From positions 1 to 9,702 of the forward strand of contig BNVE01000145.1 in assembly GCA_025997875.1 (NCBI GenBank): a DNA stretch of 9,702 bases, read 5' to 3'. This DNA comes from Spirochaetia bacterium. GTDB taxonomy: Bacteria; Spirochaetota; Spirochaetia; Treponematales; Breznakiellaceae. The position numbers were made by a program, and so were the translations under genes. Shown here piece by piece: positions 1-6,372 of the stretch; positions within the stretch are counted from its first letter, which is position 1; each line of letters begins with the position of its first letter. Below the pieces are notes generated by a model. That model had not been told where the DNA came from, searched no databases, and saw nothing but the letters and a program-made list of their open reading frames with translations.

Positions 1-67
1 TCTGCCTCTGCAAATCTACCTCAATGAATTGTCCTTGCCCTATGTTCGTTTCTTTGTACCGTGCCAT
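1..67 (-). CDS. N-terminal fragment of a probable IS1182-like transposase (runs off the window)
   Basis: Reading leftwards from an ATG at 67-65, an open frame of 22 codons runs to the window edge: MARYKETNIGQGQ, then FIEVDLQRQ. From memory of the family, many IS1182/IS4-like transposases (DUF772 type) begin with a similar block, 'xxYKxxxxGQxxxIPVxxxxQIxPGTFEY', which is the basis of the call. Only the first 22 residues are visible, so no catalytic residue can be checked. The start lies 32 bp after the protease stop and has no good ribosome binding site close to it; a GGAGGG stands about 23 bases upstream, too far to serve. If correct, an insertion sequence lies immediately downstream of the protease gene. 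It could equally be an unrelated gene. Confidence 0.4.
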   Translation of the reverse strand, partial: MARYKETNIGQGQFIEVDLQRQ

Positions 68-99
68 GTTGTTATTTTAATTCATTACATCCCTCCGCC

Positions 100-1527
100 T
101 CAAGGGGCTTTTCCGACAGTCTCAACAGGGCCGTTGGGAAGGGGCAGGATGTACAGTATCCTTACGGTATCATCAAATTCAATAAGCCAGGCAGCGGCAA
201 TCCAGGAACGTCCCAGGGCGTCCCGGTATTCGCCGACTTCCATGGGGTCTGCAAAGGAGAGGATACGGTACTTATCGTATCTGGTAAGGCTGCGCTCGGT
301 GCGGATGTTTTGCAGGATCATATCCATAATGTACCGGGGGTCCGTATCGAGCTGCTTTAGGGGAACCGACCGGGGGCGGGTGATCTTGTAAATGTTAAAG
401 CCGGCAACCGACGCCAGGTCGATCCTGCCGTCATCGGGAAGGGTGTAGCTTTTTGTTTGCAGATTTGAAAGGACCCAGTTATTGTTGTTGTTATCCACAA
501 ATTCCATTTGGGGAAAGTATGATAATACGGAGGCGTTGAGCAGGTACAGATTATTGGGACCCCTAAGGTATTCCGGCGCGGCGTCAAACAGAGCCTCCAT
601 GGCCCGTTCATAATCCTCCCCGGCGTCCCGGACGATCTGTTTTTGAACTGCCCGGTAATGAAGCGGCAGGGAAACTGCGGTCTCGAATACCCGGTTGGAG
701 GTATTCGCCAGGATAAGATGGCTGGCTCTGGTTCTGAGCCGGTACCGGAGTTCGTTCCTGCCGGTTTCCAGAATGACCGACGCCGGTATGGAATAGAGGA
801 TGTTGTCCAGCTTGTGGGTCACCAGGGCGACCACCTTGCCGTCCCGGGTAACCAGGGGGCCGCCGGAATTGCCGGGGTTCACATCGGCGGAGGATTTGAG
901 CCGGTTCCAGCGGCCCGCTTCATCTTCCGGCACGGTGCCGAGGATCAGGCCATTCCGTATCACGATCCCCTCCCCCAGGGCGTTACCGATACTGAACACG
1001 GGCTCGCCGGTTTCAAAATGCCCGTCAAATTCAAAGTAGTCGGCAAAGGTCCGGCCCTTCACGGTAAAGACAAGAAAGTCCCGTTCATTGGAACCGGCGG
1101 TGATTTGATCAACCTCGTATACCGCGCCCCCGGAATCCCGGATAAAGTACCGGTCATAGGTCATGCTTTCCCTGCTCAGGTTAATCACATGAAAGGCGGT
1201 GATGAGTTCCGTGCCGCTGATGGCAAAGGCAGTACCGATGGAATCGTACTTATCGGTCCGGATCGCGTAGGGGACCATCTCCCAGTCAAGCTCCCGTTCA
1301 TAGACCGTTGAGTCGGTTTGGGCCTTCTCCACCACCACCTCAAAGACTGACGTTTCGACCAGTTTCAGCAGTTCCGCCGACATACCGGCGGATTCCCTGA
1401 AGGGGGAACCGGATTGTGGGGGCGCGGGCTTATCAAGCGCCGGAGAGGCGAAAACGCCAAAGCGGCCCAGTGCCATGCCCAGGACAGCAAGACAGAAAAA
1501 CTGACGGGCGTGTCGTGTGATATTCAT
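100..1527 (-). CDS. Exported trypsin-like (HtrA/S1C-type) serine protease with unassigned C-terminal half
   Basis: The protein has 475 residues. The first ~28 form a signal peptide: a basic start (MNITRHAR), a hydrophobic stretch, and a probable signal peptidase site after VFA. It should therefore act in the periplasm or outside the cell. Residues ~93-255 form a chymotrypsin-fold protease with all three catalytic residues in recognisable motifs: H113 in TAFHVI, D150 in NERDFLVF and S221 in NPGNSGGPL. The NPGNSGGP motif is typical of HtrA/DegP-like enzymes. No PDZ domain is evident. Residues ~260-475 match no family I can name; they include a run of five asparagines (coded at about 485-499), and the last stretch contains ARSWIAAAWLIEF-like hydrophobic segments. 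The start is chosen because it gives the signal peptide and sits right behind a strong promoter, although no Shine-Dalgarno is present. Substrate unknown; protein quality control or nutrient proteolysis are both possible. Confidence 0.88.
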   Translation of the reverse strand: MNITRHARQFFCLAVLGMALGRFGVFASPALDKPAPPQSGSPFRESAGMSAELLKLVETSVFEVVVEKAQTDSTVYERELDWEMVPYAIRTDKYDSIGTAFAISGTELITAFHVINLSRESMTYDRYFIRDSGGAVYEVDQITAGSNERDFLVFTVKGRTFADYFEFDGHFETGEPVFSIGNALGEGIVIRNGLILGTVPEDEAGRWNRLKSSADVNPGNSGGPLVTRDGKVVALVTHKLDNILYSIPASVILETGRNELRYRLRTRASHLILANTSNRVFETAVSLPLHYRAVQKQIVRDAGEDYERAMEALFDAAPEYLRGPNNLYLLNASVLSYFPQMEFVDNNNNNWVLSNLQTKSYTLPDDGRIDLASVAGFNIYKITRPRSVPLKQLDTDPRYIMDMILQNIRTERSLTRYDKYRILSFADPMEVGEYRDALGRSWIAAAWLIEFDDTVRILYILPLPNGPVETVGKAP

Positions 1528-1535
1528 TATACTGA

Positions 1536-1564
1536 ATTGTATCAGGAAGGGGGGATAATCTCAA
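1536..1564 (-). promoter_or_regulatory. Sigma70-type promoter of the protease gene, predicted leaderless
   Basis: On the minus strand, a -35 box TTGAGA (1564-1559) and a -10 box TACAAT (1541-1536) are separated by exactly 17 bases. Each box matches the consensus at five of six positions. Only eight bases separate the -10 box from the ATG of the protease, so transcription should begin 0-3 bases before the start codon, and no Shine-Dalgarno can be transcribed. A second hexamer, TATAAT, overlaps the ATG itself, but it would start transcripts inside the gene. Confidence 0.65.
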
Positions 1565-1577
1565 GGCCAAAGGCCTT
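1563..1577. repeat. Short inverted repeat abutting the protease -35 box
   Basis: AAGGCC-AAA-GGCCTT forms a perfect 6-bp inverted repeat whose edge touches the -35 box of the protease promoter. The position would suit an operator, but the repeat is short and no regulator is encoded beside it apart from the AlbA_2 protein upstream. No T-run follows on either strand, so it is not a terminator. Confidence 0.35.
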
Positions 1578-1596
1578 CAGCTTTCTACGCACTTAT

Positions 1597-1650
1597 CGGC
1601 GCTCCTTATAAGCTTATTGCATATTGTTTCCTTGGAAACAATCAGCGCCG
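1597..1650. other. Nested palindromic segment (possible RNA structure) after the AlbA_2 gene
   Basis: A 7-bp outer stem, CGGCGCT (1597-1603) with AGCGCCG (1644-1650), encloses two further palindromes. One is an ATTGTTTC/GAAACAAT hairpin with a four-base loop (1623-1642); the other is the 10-bp palindrome ATAAGCTTAT (1608-1617). It begins one base after the AlbA_2 stop codon in transcript order. No T-run follows, so a classical intrinsic terminator is unlikely. It may be a transcript 3' end stabiliser, a protein-binding region, or remains of a mobile palindromic element. Confidence 0.4.
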
Positions 1651-1651
1651 G

Positions 1652-2854
1652 CTACGTTTTACCTCTAAGAATAACATTTACAAAACTTTGATCAACTTCA
1701 AATTCCAGCGGCGGATTGCCATTTCGTTTCATTTCTTCCTGCGCAACCTGCAGACCTATCCCATAATGTTGAACATAATCGAGAGATTTAAATACATCGG
1801 CAATATTAGGATTTCTATAGGATGTCTTTTTTGTTTTACCAAAATTTTCAACCGTTACATCCCCATAGGGACCGCCGGGGTTGTTTATTTCAACGCGATC
1901 ATTATACCAATAAACCCGTACCGGTGCATTCCCGCCAAGATAATCCCTGTGCATTAAAGCATTGTACAGAATTTGTTGAAATGCCCTATGCGGATAGTCA
2001 TAACTTAAAATTTGGGGACCTTGACTAATATCAACCGCCGTCCGATTATGAGCTTTTAACTTCATTTCTGTAAACTTAATTACCTCAATGAAAGTACCTT
2101 TTATCACTTCTTCATCAACAATGGGATGAAAAAGTTCTGTACCATCAATACGTAAAAACTGGACATATGCTCCGTATACAAAATCCTGCGGTTTTTTGCA
2201 TAGCGTAAGCAACCCAAGTACGGTAGGGACCGGATCGTCCTCTGAATATACCATTTTTAATGCCGACAGGCGTTCTGCGTAAGTTCGATTATTTGCTTTA
2301 AGTACATCGGATGCAAATACTTTAGGCAAATATTCTTCCTCAAAAAAAACTTTAGATAAATCTTCCACGTGTGCATGCCCTATCGGATGCAAGTCATAGG
2401 GCTGATCCCGATGCTGCCGCTTTTCATTGAGCATCCTCTCTTCTTGCGCACTGGCAAGCGCCCTCCGGGGTCCGGTACGTACCCAAATCCTGCCGTCATA
2501 TCTCACCGGCGGCATATCAGATGGCATTACGGTAATAACTGCCATATCGCTGCCCTTGAGAGTATGTTTTTCTACGGTAAGCATTGGTATCGGCAGAATA
2601 TTACCATCTGTTTTCATATCGGCTAAATTTCTGAGTAATTCATCAGTTATGGGTATGCCGGAGGGTGTACCATCCCTGTCTCTTGCCCCGATAAAAACTA
2701 CGCCCGGTGCATTATGATTCGGTAAATCGTTGGCAAAGGCGCAGACCGCTTGCCGTACTCTCTTTGGGTCACTAAACGATTCCTTTCGTTCAACACGGTC
2801 TGATTCAATATCGTTGAGAAGTTCTTCGAGTTCTTGATTTGTTAATCTTTTCAT
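1652..2854 (-). CDS. AlbA_2 (Schlafen-like) / GHKL-type ATP-binding protein, putative regulator or defence factor
   Basis: The protein has 400 residues. Residues ~15-130 look like an AlbA_2 (Schlafen AlbA_2) putative nucleic-acid-binding domain: the ERKESF block at 22-27, CAFAND at 38-43 and VVFIGARDRDG at 52-62. A middle region is followed, at ~285-395, by a HATPase_c_4-like ATP-binding module: ILYNALMHRDY (295-305), the DRVEINNPGG segment (319-328), SYRNPNIADVF and HYGIGL. The usual ExxxN N-box reads QxxxN here (Q294, N298); from memory a subfamily shares this Q, so it need not mean inactivation. Such proteins (COG2865-like) are annotated as transcriptional regulators or RecG-like and occur in accessory and defence loci. 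AGAGGA lies four bases before the ATG. The gene sits just behind the ribosomal terminator, is visibly AT-richer than its neighbours, and has no convincing promoter of its own, so it may depend on read-through. The function is not established. Confidence 0.8.
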   Translation of the reverse strand: MKRLTNQELEELLNDIESDRVERKESFSDPKRVRQAVCAFANDLPNHNAPGVVFIGARDRDGTPSGIPITDELLRNLADMKTDGNILPIPMLTVEKHTLKGSDMAVITVMPSDMPPVRYDGRIWVRTGPRRALASAQEERMLNEKRQHRDQPYDLHPIGHAHVEDLSKVFFEEEYLPKVFASDVLKANNRTYAERLSALKMVYSEDDPVPTVLGLLTLCKKPQDFVYGAYVQFLRIDGTELFHPIVDEEVIKGTFIEVIKFTEMKLKAHNRTAVDISQGPQILSYDYPHRAFQQILYNALMHRDYLGGNAPVRVYWYNDRVEINNPGGPYGDVTVENFGKTKKTSYRNPNIADVFKSLDYVQHYGIGLQVAQEEMKRNGNPPLEFEVDQSFVNVILRGKT

Positions 2855-2870
2855 ATTTTCCTCTTACTCC

Positions 2871-2905
2871 AAAACAAAAAACCTGCCGCCACAAATGACG
2901 ACAGG
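2871..2905 (-). terminator. Intrinsic terminator of the ribosomal protein cluster
   Basis: On the minus strand, CCTGTCGTCA (2905-2896) pairs with TGGCGGCAGG (2891-2882) over ten positions, including two G-T pairs, around a TTTG loop. It is followed directly by TTTTTTGTTTT (2881-2871). It lies 51 bases after the stop of the zinc-ribbon gene and 16 bases before the AlbA_2 start, so it closes the ribosomal operon. Any expression of the AlbA_2 gene from upstream must read through it. Confidence 0.85.
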
Positions 2906-2956
2906 CTATTGTTTGATATAAACCGGAACTAGGTGCGCCGCAATAACGCGGCTCAA

Positions 2957-3175
2957 TTACGCGTTAGCCGCAGGAACGGGCGCCGCAGCAACAGCCGGTA
3001 CCGTCTTCTTACCATGCTTAACAGCAGCCTTACAGGTCTTGCAAATCTTGACCTTCGCCTCACCGGCGTCCTGTTCGTAGAGGATCTTTACATTATTCCG
3101 TTTGCAGACCGGGCATTCACCCCGTCCGCGGGAAGCAAGTTCCCGAATTCCCTTGCCGCGGTGCGCTTTAGACAT
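2957..3175 (-). CDS. Small zinc-ribbon protein coupled to rplQ
   Basis: The product is 72 residues and has two cysteine pairs, C21-x2-C24 (CPVC) and C45-x2-C48 (CKTC), the arrangement of a zinc ribbon. The N-terminus is basic ([13 protein letters not shown]), and after HGKK the tail is Ala/Pro/Val-rich (residues 58-72). The frame is open 50 codons further upstream, but that part is only the rplQ coding strand read out of frame. The ATG at 3175 is preferred because it overlaps the rplQ stop by eight bases (ATGTCTAA), has GGGGAAG about ten bases upstream, and yields a compact basic protein. It is the last gene before the operon terminator. I do not know a named function; a ribosome-associated or RNA-binding role is inferred from position, charge and the metal site. 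Confidence 0.8.
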   Translation of the reverse strand: MSKAHRGKGIRELASRGRGECPVCKRNNVKILYEQDAGEAKVKICKTCKAAVKHGKKTVPAVAAAPVPAANA

Positions 3176-3662
3176 TTTCTTTCTTCCCCTTCGCTTTGGC
3201 AGCCTTTTCTTTCCCCGAATTCCTGGCATCCGAATCTTTCGCGGCTTTCTTGTCGGCCTTGGCCGCTTTCTTCGCCTTCTTGTCAGAATTTTCTTCGGTA
3301 TCCAGCTTGTAATCCACCAGTTCAAGGATCACCACTTCCGAAGCGTCCCCAAGACGCTCCCCCAGTTTGATGACCCGGGTATAACCGCCGGGCCGGTCCT
3401 TCATCCGGGGGGCAATATCGGTAAAGAGCTTTGCCACAATACCTTCATCAAAAAGCCGGGCGGAAACAAGCCGCCGATTGTGAACCGAATCAACCTTGGC
3501 CCGGGTAATCAGCTTTTCTGCGCTCCGGCGAATTTCAAGGGCCTTTGCCTTGGTAGTCCTGATCCGCTCGTGGCGAAACAGGGAGGTTACCATATTACGG
3601 CGCAGTGCTTTCCGGTGCGCCGACATCCGTTCAAGGGGGTTAAACCCTCTTCTATGCTTCAT
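3168..3662 (-). CDS. rplQ: Large ribosomal subunit protein bL17 with a long lysine/alanine tail
   Basis: Residues 1-120 match bL17: [20 protein letters not shown] at the start, then [18 protein letters not shown], the [16 protein letters not shown] block and [10 protein letters not shown]. The protein sits near the peptide exit of the large subunit. The family usually ends near residue 120-127, but here ~44 further residues follow (121-164), almost all Lys, Ala, Asp and Glu, ending GKKENV. This tail looks disordered. The ATG overlaps the end of rpoA by 11 bases, with GGAAG just before it inside the rpoA codons, so translation is probably coupled. The stop overlaps the start of the zinc-ribbon gene. 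Confidence 0.95.
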   Translation of the reverse strand: MKHRRGFNPLERMSAHRKALRRNMVTSLFRHERIRTTKAKALEIRRSAEKLITRAKVDSVHNRRLVSARLFDEGIVAKLFTDIAPRMKDRPGGYTRVIKLGERLGDASEVVILELVDYKLDTEENSDKKAKKAAKADKKAAKDSDARNSGKEKAAKAKGKKENV

Positions 3663-4707
3663 CTTCCGCTTCCTTCTGGGGGGTAATTTTTACCGCGTTT
3701 TTAAGCACATTGATATCCGTAATCCCCAGGCTCAGGTTCCACTCCTTGAGTTTTTCCTTGATCTCCTGGAGGGACTTCTTCCCGAAATTCCGGGTCTTGG
3801 CAATATCATCCTCTGTCTTACGGGTCAATTCCCCAATGGTCTTAATATTCGCGTTCTTCAGGCAGTTGGAGGACCGGACCGACAATTCCAACTCCTCCAC
3901 CGGGGTGTTAAGGATCTGACGGATACGCTCATCATCCTCGTCCAGATCCTCATCGGCCCCCAGGTTGTTCTCGTCAAAGTTGATGAACACCGAAAAATGA
4001 TCCTTGGCAACCTTTGCGGCTTCCGCCAGGGCGTCATCGGGCTTTATGGTCCCGTCAGTCCAGACTTCGAGGATCAGCTTGTCGTAATCGCTCCGCTGCC
4101 CCACCCGGGTGGGCTCCACGGTGAATTTCACCTTTTTTACGGGGCTGAAAATCGCGTCCAGCGGGATGGTTCCAATCACTTCAACGTACCGTTCATTCAC
4201 CTCAGAGGGCACATAGCCCCGGCCAAGGTCAATCTGAATTTCAAATTCAAGTTTAGCATTGTCCATCAGGGTCAGAATATGCTGACCGGTACTTAATACA
4301 TCAACCTGCCCTGTCCGGCCGAAATCATCACTCTTGATTTCCCGTTTACCGGACCATTCATACAGAAGTATATCCTGTTCCATATCATCGGGAAGCTTAA
4401 GCCGAATCTGCTTGAGGTTGTTGATTACCTCCAGGGTATCCTCCACCACATTGGGTATGGTTTCGAATTCGCTGGACACGCTGTGGGCAACCCCGTCCGC
4501 ATCATAGGAAGTAATCTTTACCGCAGTAATCGCATATCCCTGAATAGAGGAAAGAAGAACCCTGCGCAGTGTATTACCAACTGTCGTCCCGAATCCGGGC
4601 TCGAAGGGAGCGGCGATGAACTTACCATAGTTTTGCTTAAGCTCACCGTGCTCAAAGGTGATACCTTTGGGGCGTTTGAATCCTTTAAGAAGGTTCTTAC
4701 GGGCCAT
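3652..4707 (-). CDS. rpoA: DNA-directed RNA polymerase subunit alpha
   Basis: The 351-residue protein has the two-domain layout of bacterial alpha. The assembly domain (~1-235) carries [20 protein letters not shown] (35-54), the dimerisation and polymerase-binding motif. The linker is acidic ([10 protein letters not shown], 251-260). The C-terminal DNA-binding domain (~268-328) carries [12 protein letters not shown] and [15 protein letters not shown]278 and N281 correspond to the Escherichia coli UP-element-contact residues R265 and N268. AAGGAG lies five bases before the ATG, which is nine bases after the rpsD stop. The tail overlaps rplQ by 11 bases. Placement with S13, S11, S4 and L17 is the classical alpha operon. 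Confidence 0.98.
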   Translation of the reverse strand: MARKNLLKGFKRPKGITFEHGELKQNYGKFIAAPFEPGFGTTVGNTLRRVLLSSIQGYAITAVKITSYDADGVAHSVSSEFETIPNVVEDTLEVINNLKQIRLKLPDDMEQDILLYEWSGKREIKSDDFGRTGQVDVLSTGQHILTLMDNAKLEFEIQIDLGRGYVPSEVNERYVEVIGTIPLDAIFSPVKKVKFTVEPTRVGQRSDYDKLILEVWTDGTIKPDDALAEAAKVAKDHFSVFINFDENNLGADEDLDEDDERIRQILNTPVEELELSVRSSNCLKNANIKTIGELTRKTEDDIAKTRNFGKKSLQEIKEKLKEWNLSLGITDINVLKNAVKITPQKEAEDEA

Positions 4708-4716
4708 GGGGACTCC

Positions 4717-5352
4717 TTATTTAGAATATAATTCGACGATCATCTGTTCTTTGATATCCGCAAGGTCAGTGATGTCACTGCGGCGCGGAGAAGCAAGGAA
4801 CTTACCCTTCATTGCGTCAGGATCAAGCTGGAGCCAGGGCATGACCCCGGCCTTGCCGAATTCCTTTAACGCATCTTTAACAATCACAAGGCCCTTGCTG
4901 GTTTCTCCAATCCCAATCTCGTCCTCGGCCTTAACCAAATAGGATGGCACGTTCACCCTTTTCCCGTTTACGGTTATATGTCCATGAAGCACTACCTGCC
5001 GGGCCTGGCTCCGGGAAGATGCGAACCTGAGGCGATACACCACATTATCAAGCCGCCGTTCAAGGAGCACAAAGAGGTTTTCGCCGGTAATGCCGGTCAT
5101 CCGCAGGGCCCGTTCAAAGAAAAGGCTGAACTGCTTCTCCTGCATGCCATAGATTCTCTTAAGCTTCTGTTTTTCCCGCAGCTGAACACCATAATCGGAA
5201 CGTTTTCCCGCCCGGGCTTTGGGGTCTTTCCCCGGAGCGGGACGCTTTTTATTGATAGCGCACTTGTCACTCTTGCAGCGATCACCCTTGAGCATCAATT
5301 TTTTCTGTTCCGCCCGGCACAAACGGCACACGGGTCCGGTATATCTTGCCAT
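4717..5352 (-). CDS. rpsD: Small ribosomal subunit protein uS4, zinc-binding (C+) form
   Basis: The 211-residue protein begins MARYTGPVCRLCR and carries C9, C12, C26 and C31, the four-cysteine zinc knuckle of C+ type S4. The S4 core follows (SDYGVQLREKQKLKRIYGMQ), and the S4 RNA-binding domain is at ~100-165 (RLDNVVYRLRFASSRSQARQ, HGHITVNGKRVNVPSYLVK). S4 nucleates assembly of the 30S body and, in several bacteria, represses the alpha operon by binding its mRNA. The rpsK stop lies inside TAAGGAG, ten bases before this ATG, so the stop and the ribosome binding site are merged. Confidence 0.98.
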   Translation of the reverse strand: MARYTGPVCRLCRAEQKKLMLKGDRCKSDKCAINKKRPAPGKDPKARAGKRSDYGVQLREKQKLKRIYGMQEKQFSLFFERALRMTGITGENLFVLLERRLDNVVYRLRFASSRSQARQVVLHGHITVNGKRVNVPSYLVKAEDEIGIGETSKGLVIVKDALKEFGKAGVMPWLQLDPDAMKGKFLASPRRSDITDLADIKEQMIVELYSK

Positions 5353-5366
5353 ATATTGTTCTCTCC

Positions 5367-5750
5367 TTAAATACGGCGCGTTTTCCGCGGCCTGCAGCCA
5401 TTATGGGGAATCGGGGTAACGTCGTTAATCGACTTCACCTTGATACCCAAAGCCCCAAGCTGACGAATCGCCGATTCCCGGCCGATTCCCGGCCCCTTAA
5501 CATACACATGCACTTCCCGAAGCCCGACCTGCATGGCCTTCTGGGCGGCGGTTTCAGTTACCGACTGCGCCGCAAAGGGGGTCGATTTTTTGGCGCCCCG
5601 GAACTGGAGCTGACCGGAACTGGCCCAGGAAATCGCATTCCCCATCAGGTCGGTAATGGTCACAATAGTATTGTTGAACGTAGCCTGGATGTATACGTTC
5701 CCTTCATATACGGACTTTTTCTCTTTCCGTTTCTTTGTCGTAGCAGCCAC
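5367..5750 (-). CDS. rpsK: Small ribosomal subunit protein uS11 (GTG start)
   Basis: The 127-residue protein shows the S11 signature: [20 protein letters not shown] near residues 19-38, then [19 protein letters not shown], and the conserved tail [20 protein letters not shown] followed by [18 protein letters not shown]. It lies in the 30S platform and helps form the mRNA exit channel. The start is GTG at 5750, supported by a strong GGAGGA four bases upstream (5760-5755) and by the S11-like lysine-rich N-terminus that follows. It lies 33 bases after the rpsM stop; a GC-rich hairpin fills that gap. Confidence 0.97.
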   Translation of the reverse strand: MAATTKKRKEKKSVYEGNVYIQATFNNTIVTITDLMGNAISWASSGQLQFRGAKKSTPFAAQSVTETAAQKAMQVGLREVHVYVKGPGIGRESAIRQLGALGIKVKSINDVTPIPHNGCRPRKTRRI

Positions 5751-5764
5751 TCAATCCTCCGTGA

Positions 5765-5782
5765 CCGGGTTAAACAACCCGG
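5765..5782 (-). promoter_or_regulatory. Hairpin between rpsM and rpsK
   Basis: CCGGGTT and AACCCGG form a perfect 7-bp stem around a four-base loop. It lies one base past the rpsM stop and just upstream of the rpsK ribosome binding site (5760-5755). It has no T-run, so it is not a standard terminator. It may protect or separate messages, slow ribosomes between the genes, or take part in feedback by a ribosomal protein; the sequence alone cannot decide. Confidence 0.5.
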
Positions 5783-5783
5783 C

Positions 5784-6149
5784 TTATTTCTTCTTCCCGG
5801 CGACGGTCTTCTTCTTGCCCTTGCGGGTACGGGCATTGGTCCGGGTCCGCTGACCCCGAAGGGGCAGTCCCTTACGGTGCCGGAGTCCCCGGTAACAGCC
5901 GATATCCATAAGCCGCTTGATATTCAGGGCAATTTCGGTGCGTAAACGCCCCTCAACTTTGTAATCCCCTTCGATAATCTGCCGCAGTTCGTTCAATTCT
6001 TCCTGGGACAGATCGTTGATAAGCCGCACGGGATCGAGCTTGGCCTTGGCGCAGATAGCATCCGCACTGGATCTGCCAATTCCATAAACATAGGTCAATG
6101 CAATATTTACGTGTTTATTCGGGAGGTCAATCCCCACAAGACGCGCCAT
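5784..6149 (-). CDS. rpsM: Small ribosomal subunit protein uS13
   Basis: The 121-residue protein matches S13 along its length: [20 protein letters not shown] at the start, [14 protein letters not shown] as the helix-turn region, [20 protein letters not shown] near 82-101, then [21 protein letters not shown] as the basic C-terminus that reaches tRNA and the 30S head. It follows rpmJ by six bases, with GGGGTAGGA spanning the rpmJ stop as ribosome binding site. Its length is normal for the family. Confidence 0.98.
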   Translation of the reverse strand: MARLVGIDLPNKHVNIALTYVYGIGRSSADAICAKAKLDPVRLINDLSQEELNELRQIIEGDYKVEGRLRTEIALNIKRLMDIGCYRGLRHRKGLPLRGQRTRTNARTRKGKKKTVAGKKK

Positions 6150-6155
6150 AAATTC

Positions 6156-6269
6156 CTACCCCTGCTTCTGTTTATGTTTAGGATTTGAACAAATGATACG
6201 GACAATACCGTTTCGCTTGATCACCTTGCACTTGTCGCAAATAGGCTTCACACTGGTCCGGACTTTCAT
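6156..6269 (-). CDS. rpmJ: Large ribosomal subunit protein bL36
   Basis: This is a 37-residue gene, short enough to be missed by length cut-offs. The translation begins [20 protein letters not shown] and continues with [18 protein letters not shown]11, C14 and C27, with H32, form the zinc-binding set of the C+ form of bL36. AGGGAG lies seven bases before the ATG. It is the first gene behind the promoter in the secY-rpmJ gap and is tightly joined to rpsM. No infA, adk or map lies between secY and this gene, unlike in many bacteria. Confidence 0.95.
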   Translation of the reverse strand: MKVRTSVKPICDKCKVIKRNGIVRIICSNPKHKQKQG

Positions 6270-6276
6270 CCACTTA

Positions 6277-6282
6277 CTCCCT
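6277..6282 (-). promoter_or_regulatory. Ribosome binding site of rpmJ
   Basis: AGGGAG stands seven bases upstream of the rpmJ ATG on the minus strand. It supports the short 37-residue gene as translated. Confidence 0.7.
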
Positions 6283-6330
6283 TATATAACCGTTCTGCCC
6301 ACCCCGGAAAAAATCAAGGGTGAACTATAA

Positions 6331-6359
6331 TTAATAACGAATTTCAGACAATTCGTCAA
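6331..6359 (-). promoter_or_regulatory. Probable promoter of the alpha operon, with an inverted repeat in its spacer
   Basis: On the minus strand, TTGACG (6359-6354) and TATTAA (6336-6331) stand 17 bases apart; the -35 box matches the consensus at five of six positions and the -10 at four. They lie in the only sizeable gap between secY and rpmJ (103 bp). Transcription would begin about 55 bases upstream of rpmJ and serve rpmJ through the zinc-ribbon gene. ACGAATT (6337-6343) and AATTCGT (6350-6356) form a 7-bp inverted repeat covering the spacer and half of the -35 box, which suits an operator. Confidence 0.6.
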
Positions 6360-6372
6360 TCTTCCCAAAACC

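Noticed and set aside
643..1311. A long plus-strand frame of 222 residues inside the protease gene
   Set aside because: It is antisense to a protease with intact catalytic motifs, has no binding site or recognisable motifs, and is typical of GC-rich shadow frames.
2937..2952. A second terminator, GCCGC-N6-GCGGC, just after the zinc-ribbon gene
   Set aside because: The 5-bp stem is not followed by a T-run; the strong terminator is the one at 2871-2905.
2957..3325. A 122-residue version of the zinc-ribbon protein starting at 3325
   Set aside because: The extra 50 residues are the rplQ tail read in another frame (Arg/Lys-rich nonsense). The ATG at 3175 has the stop overlap and a binding site.
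3102..4296. Long plus-strand frames across rplQ and rpoA (194 and 266 residues)
   Set aside because: They are antisense of highly conserved genes and match no family.
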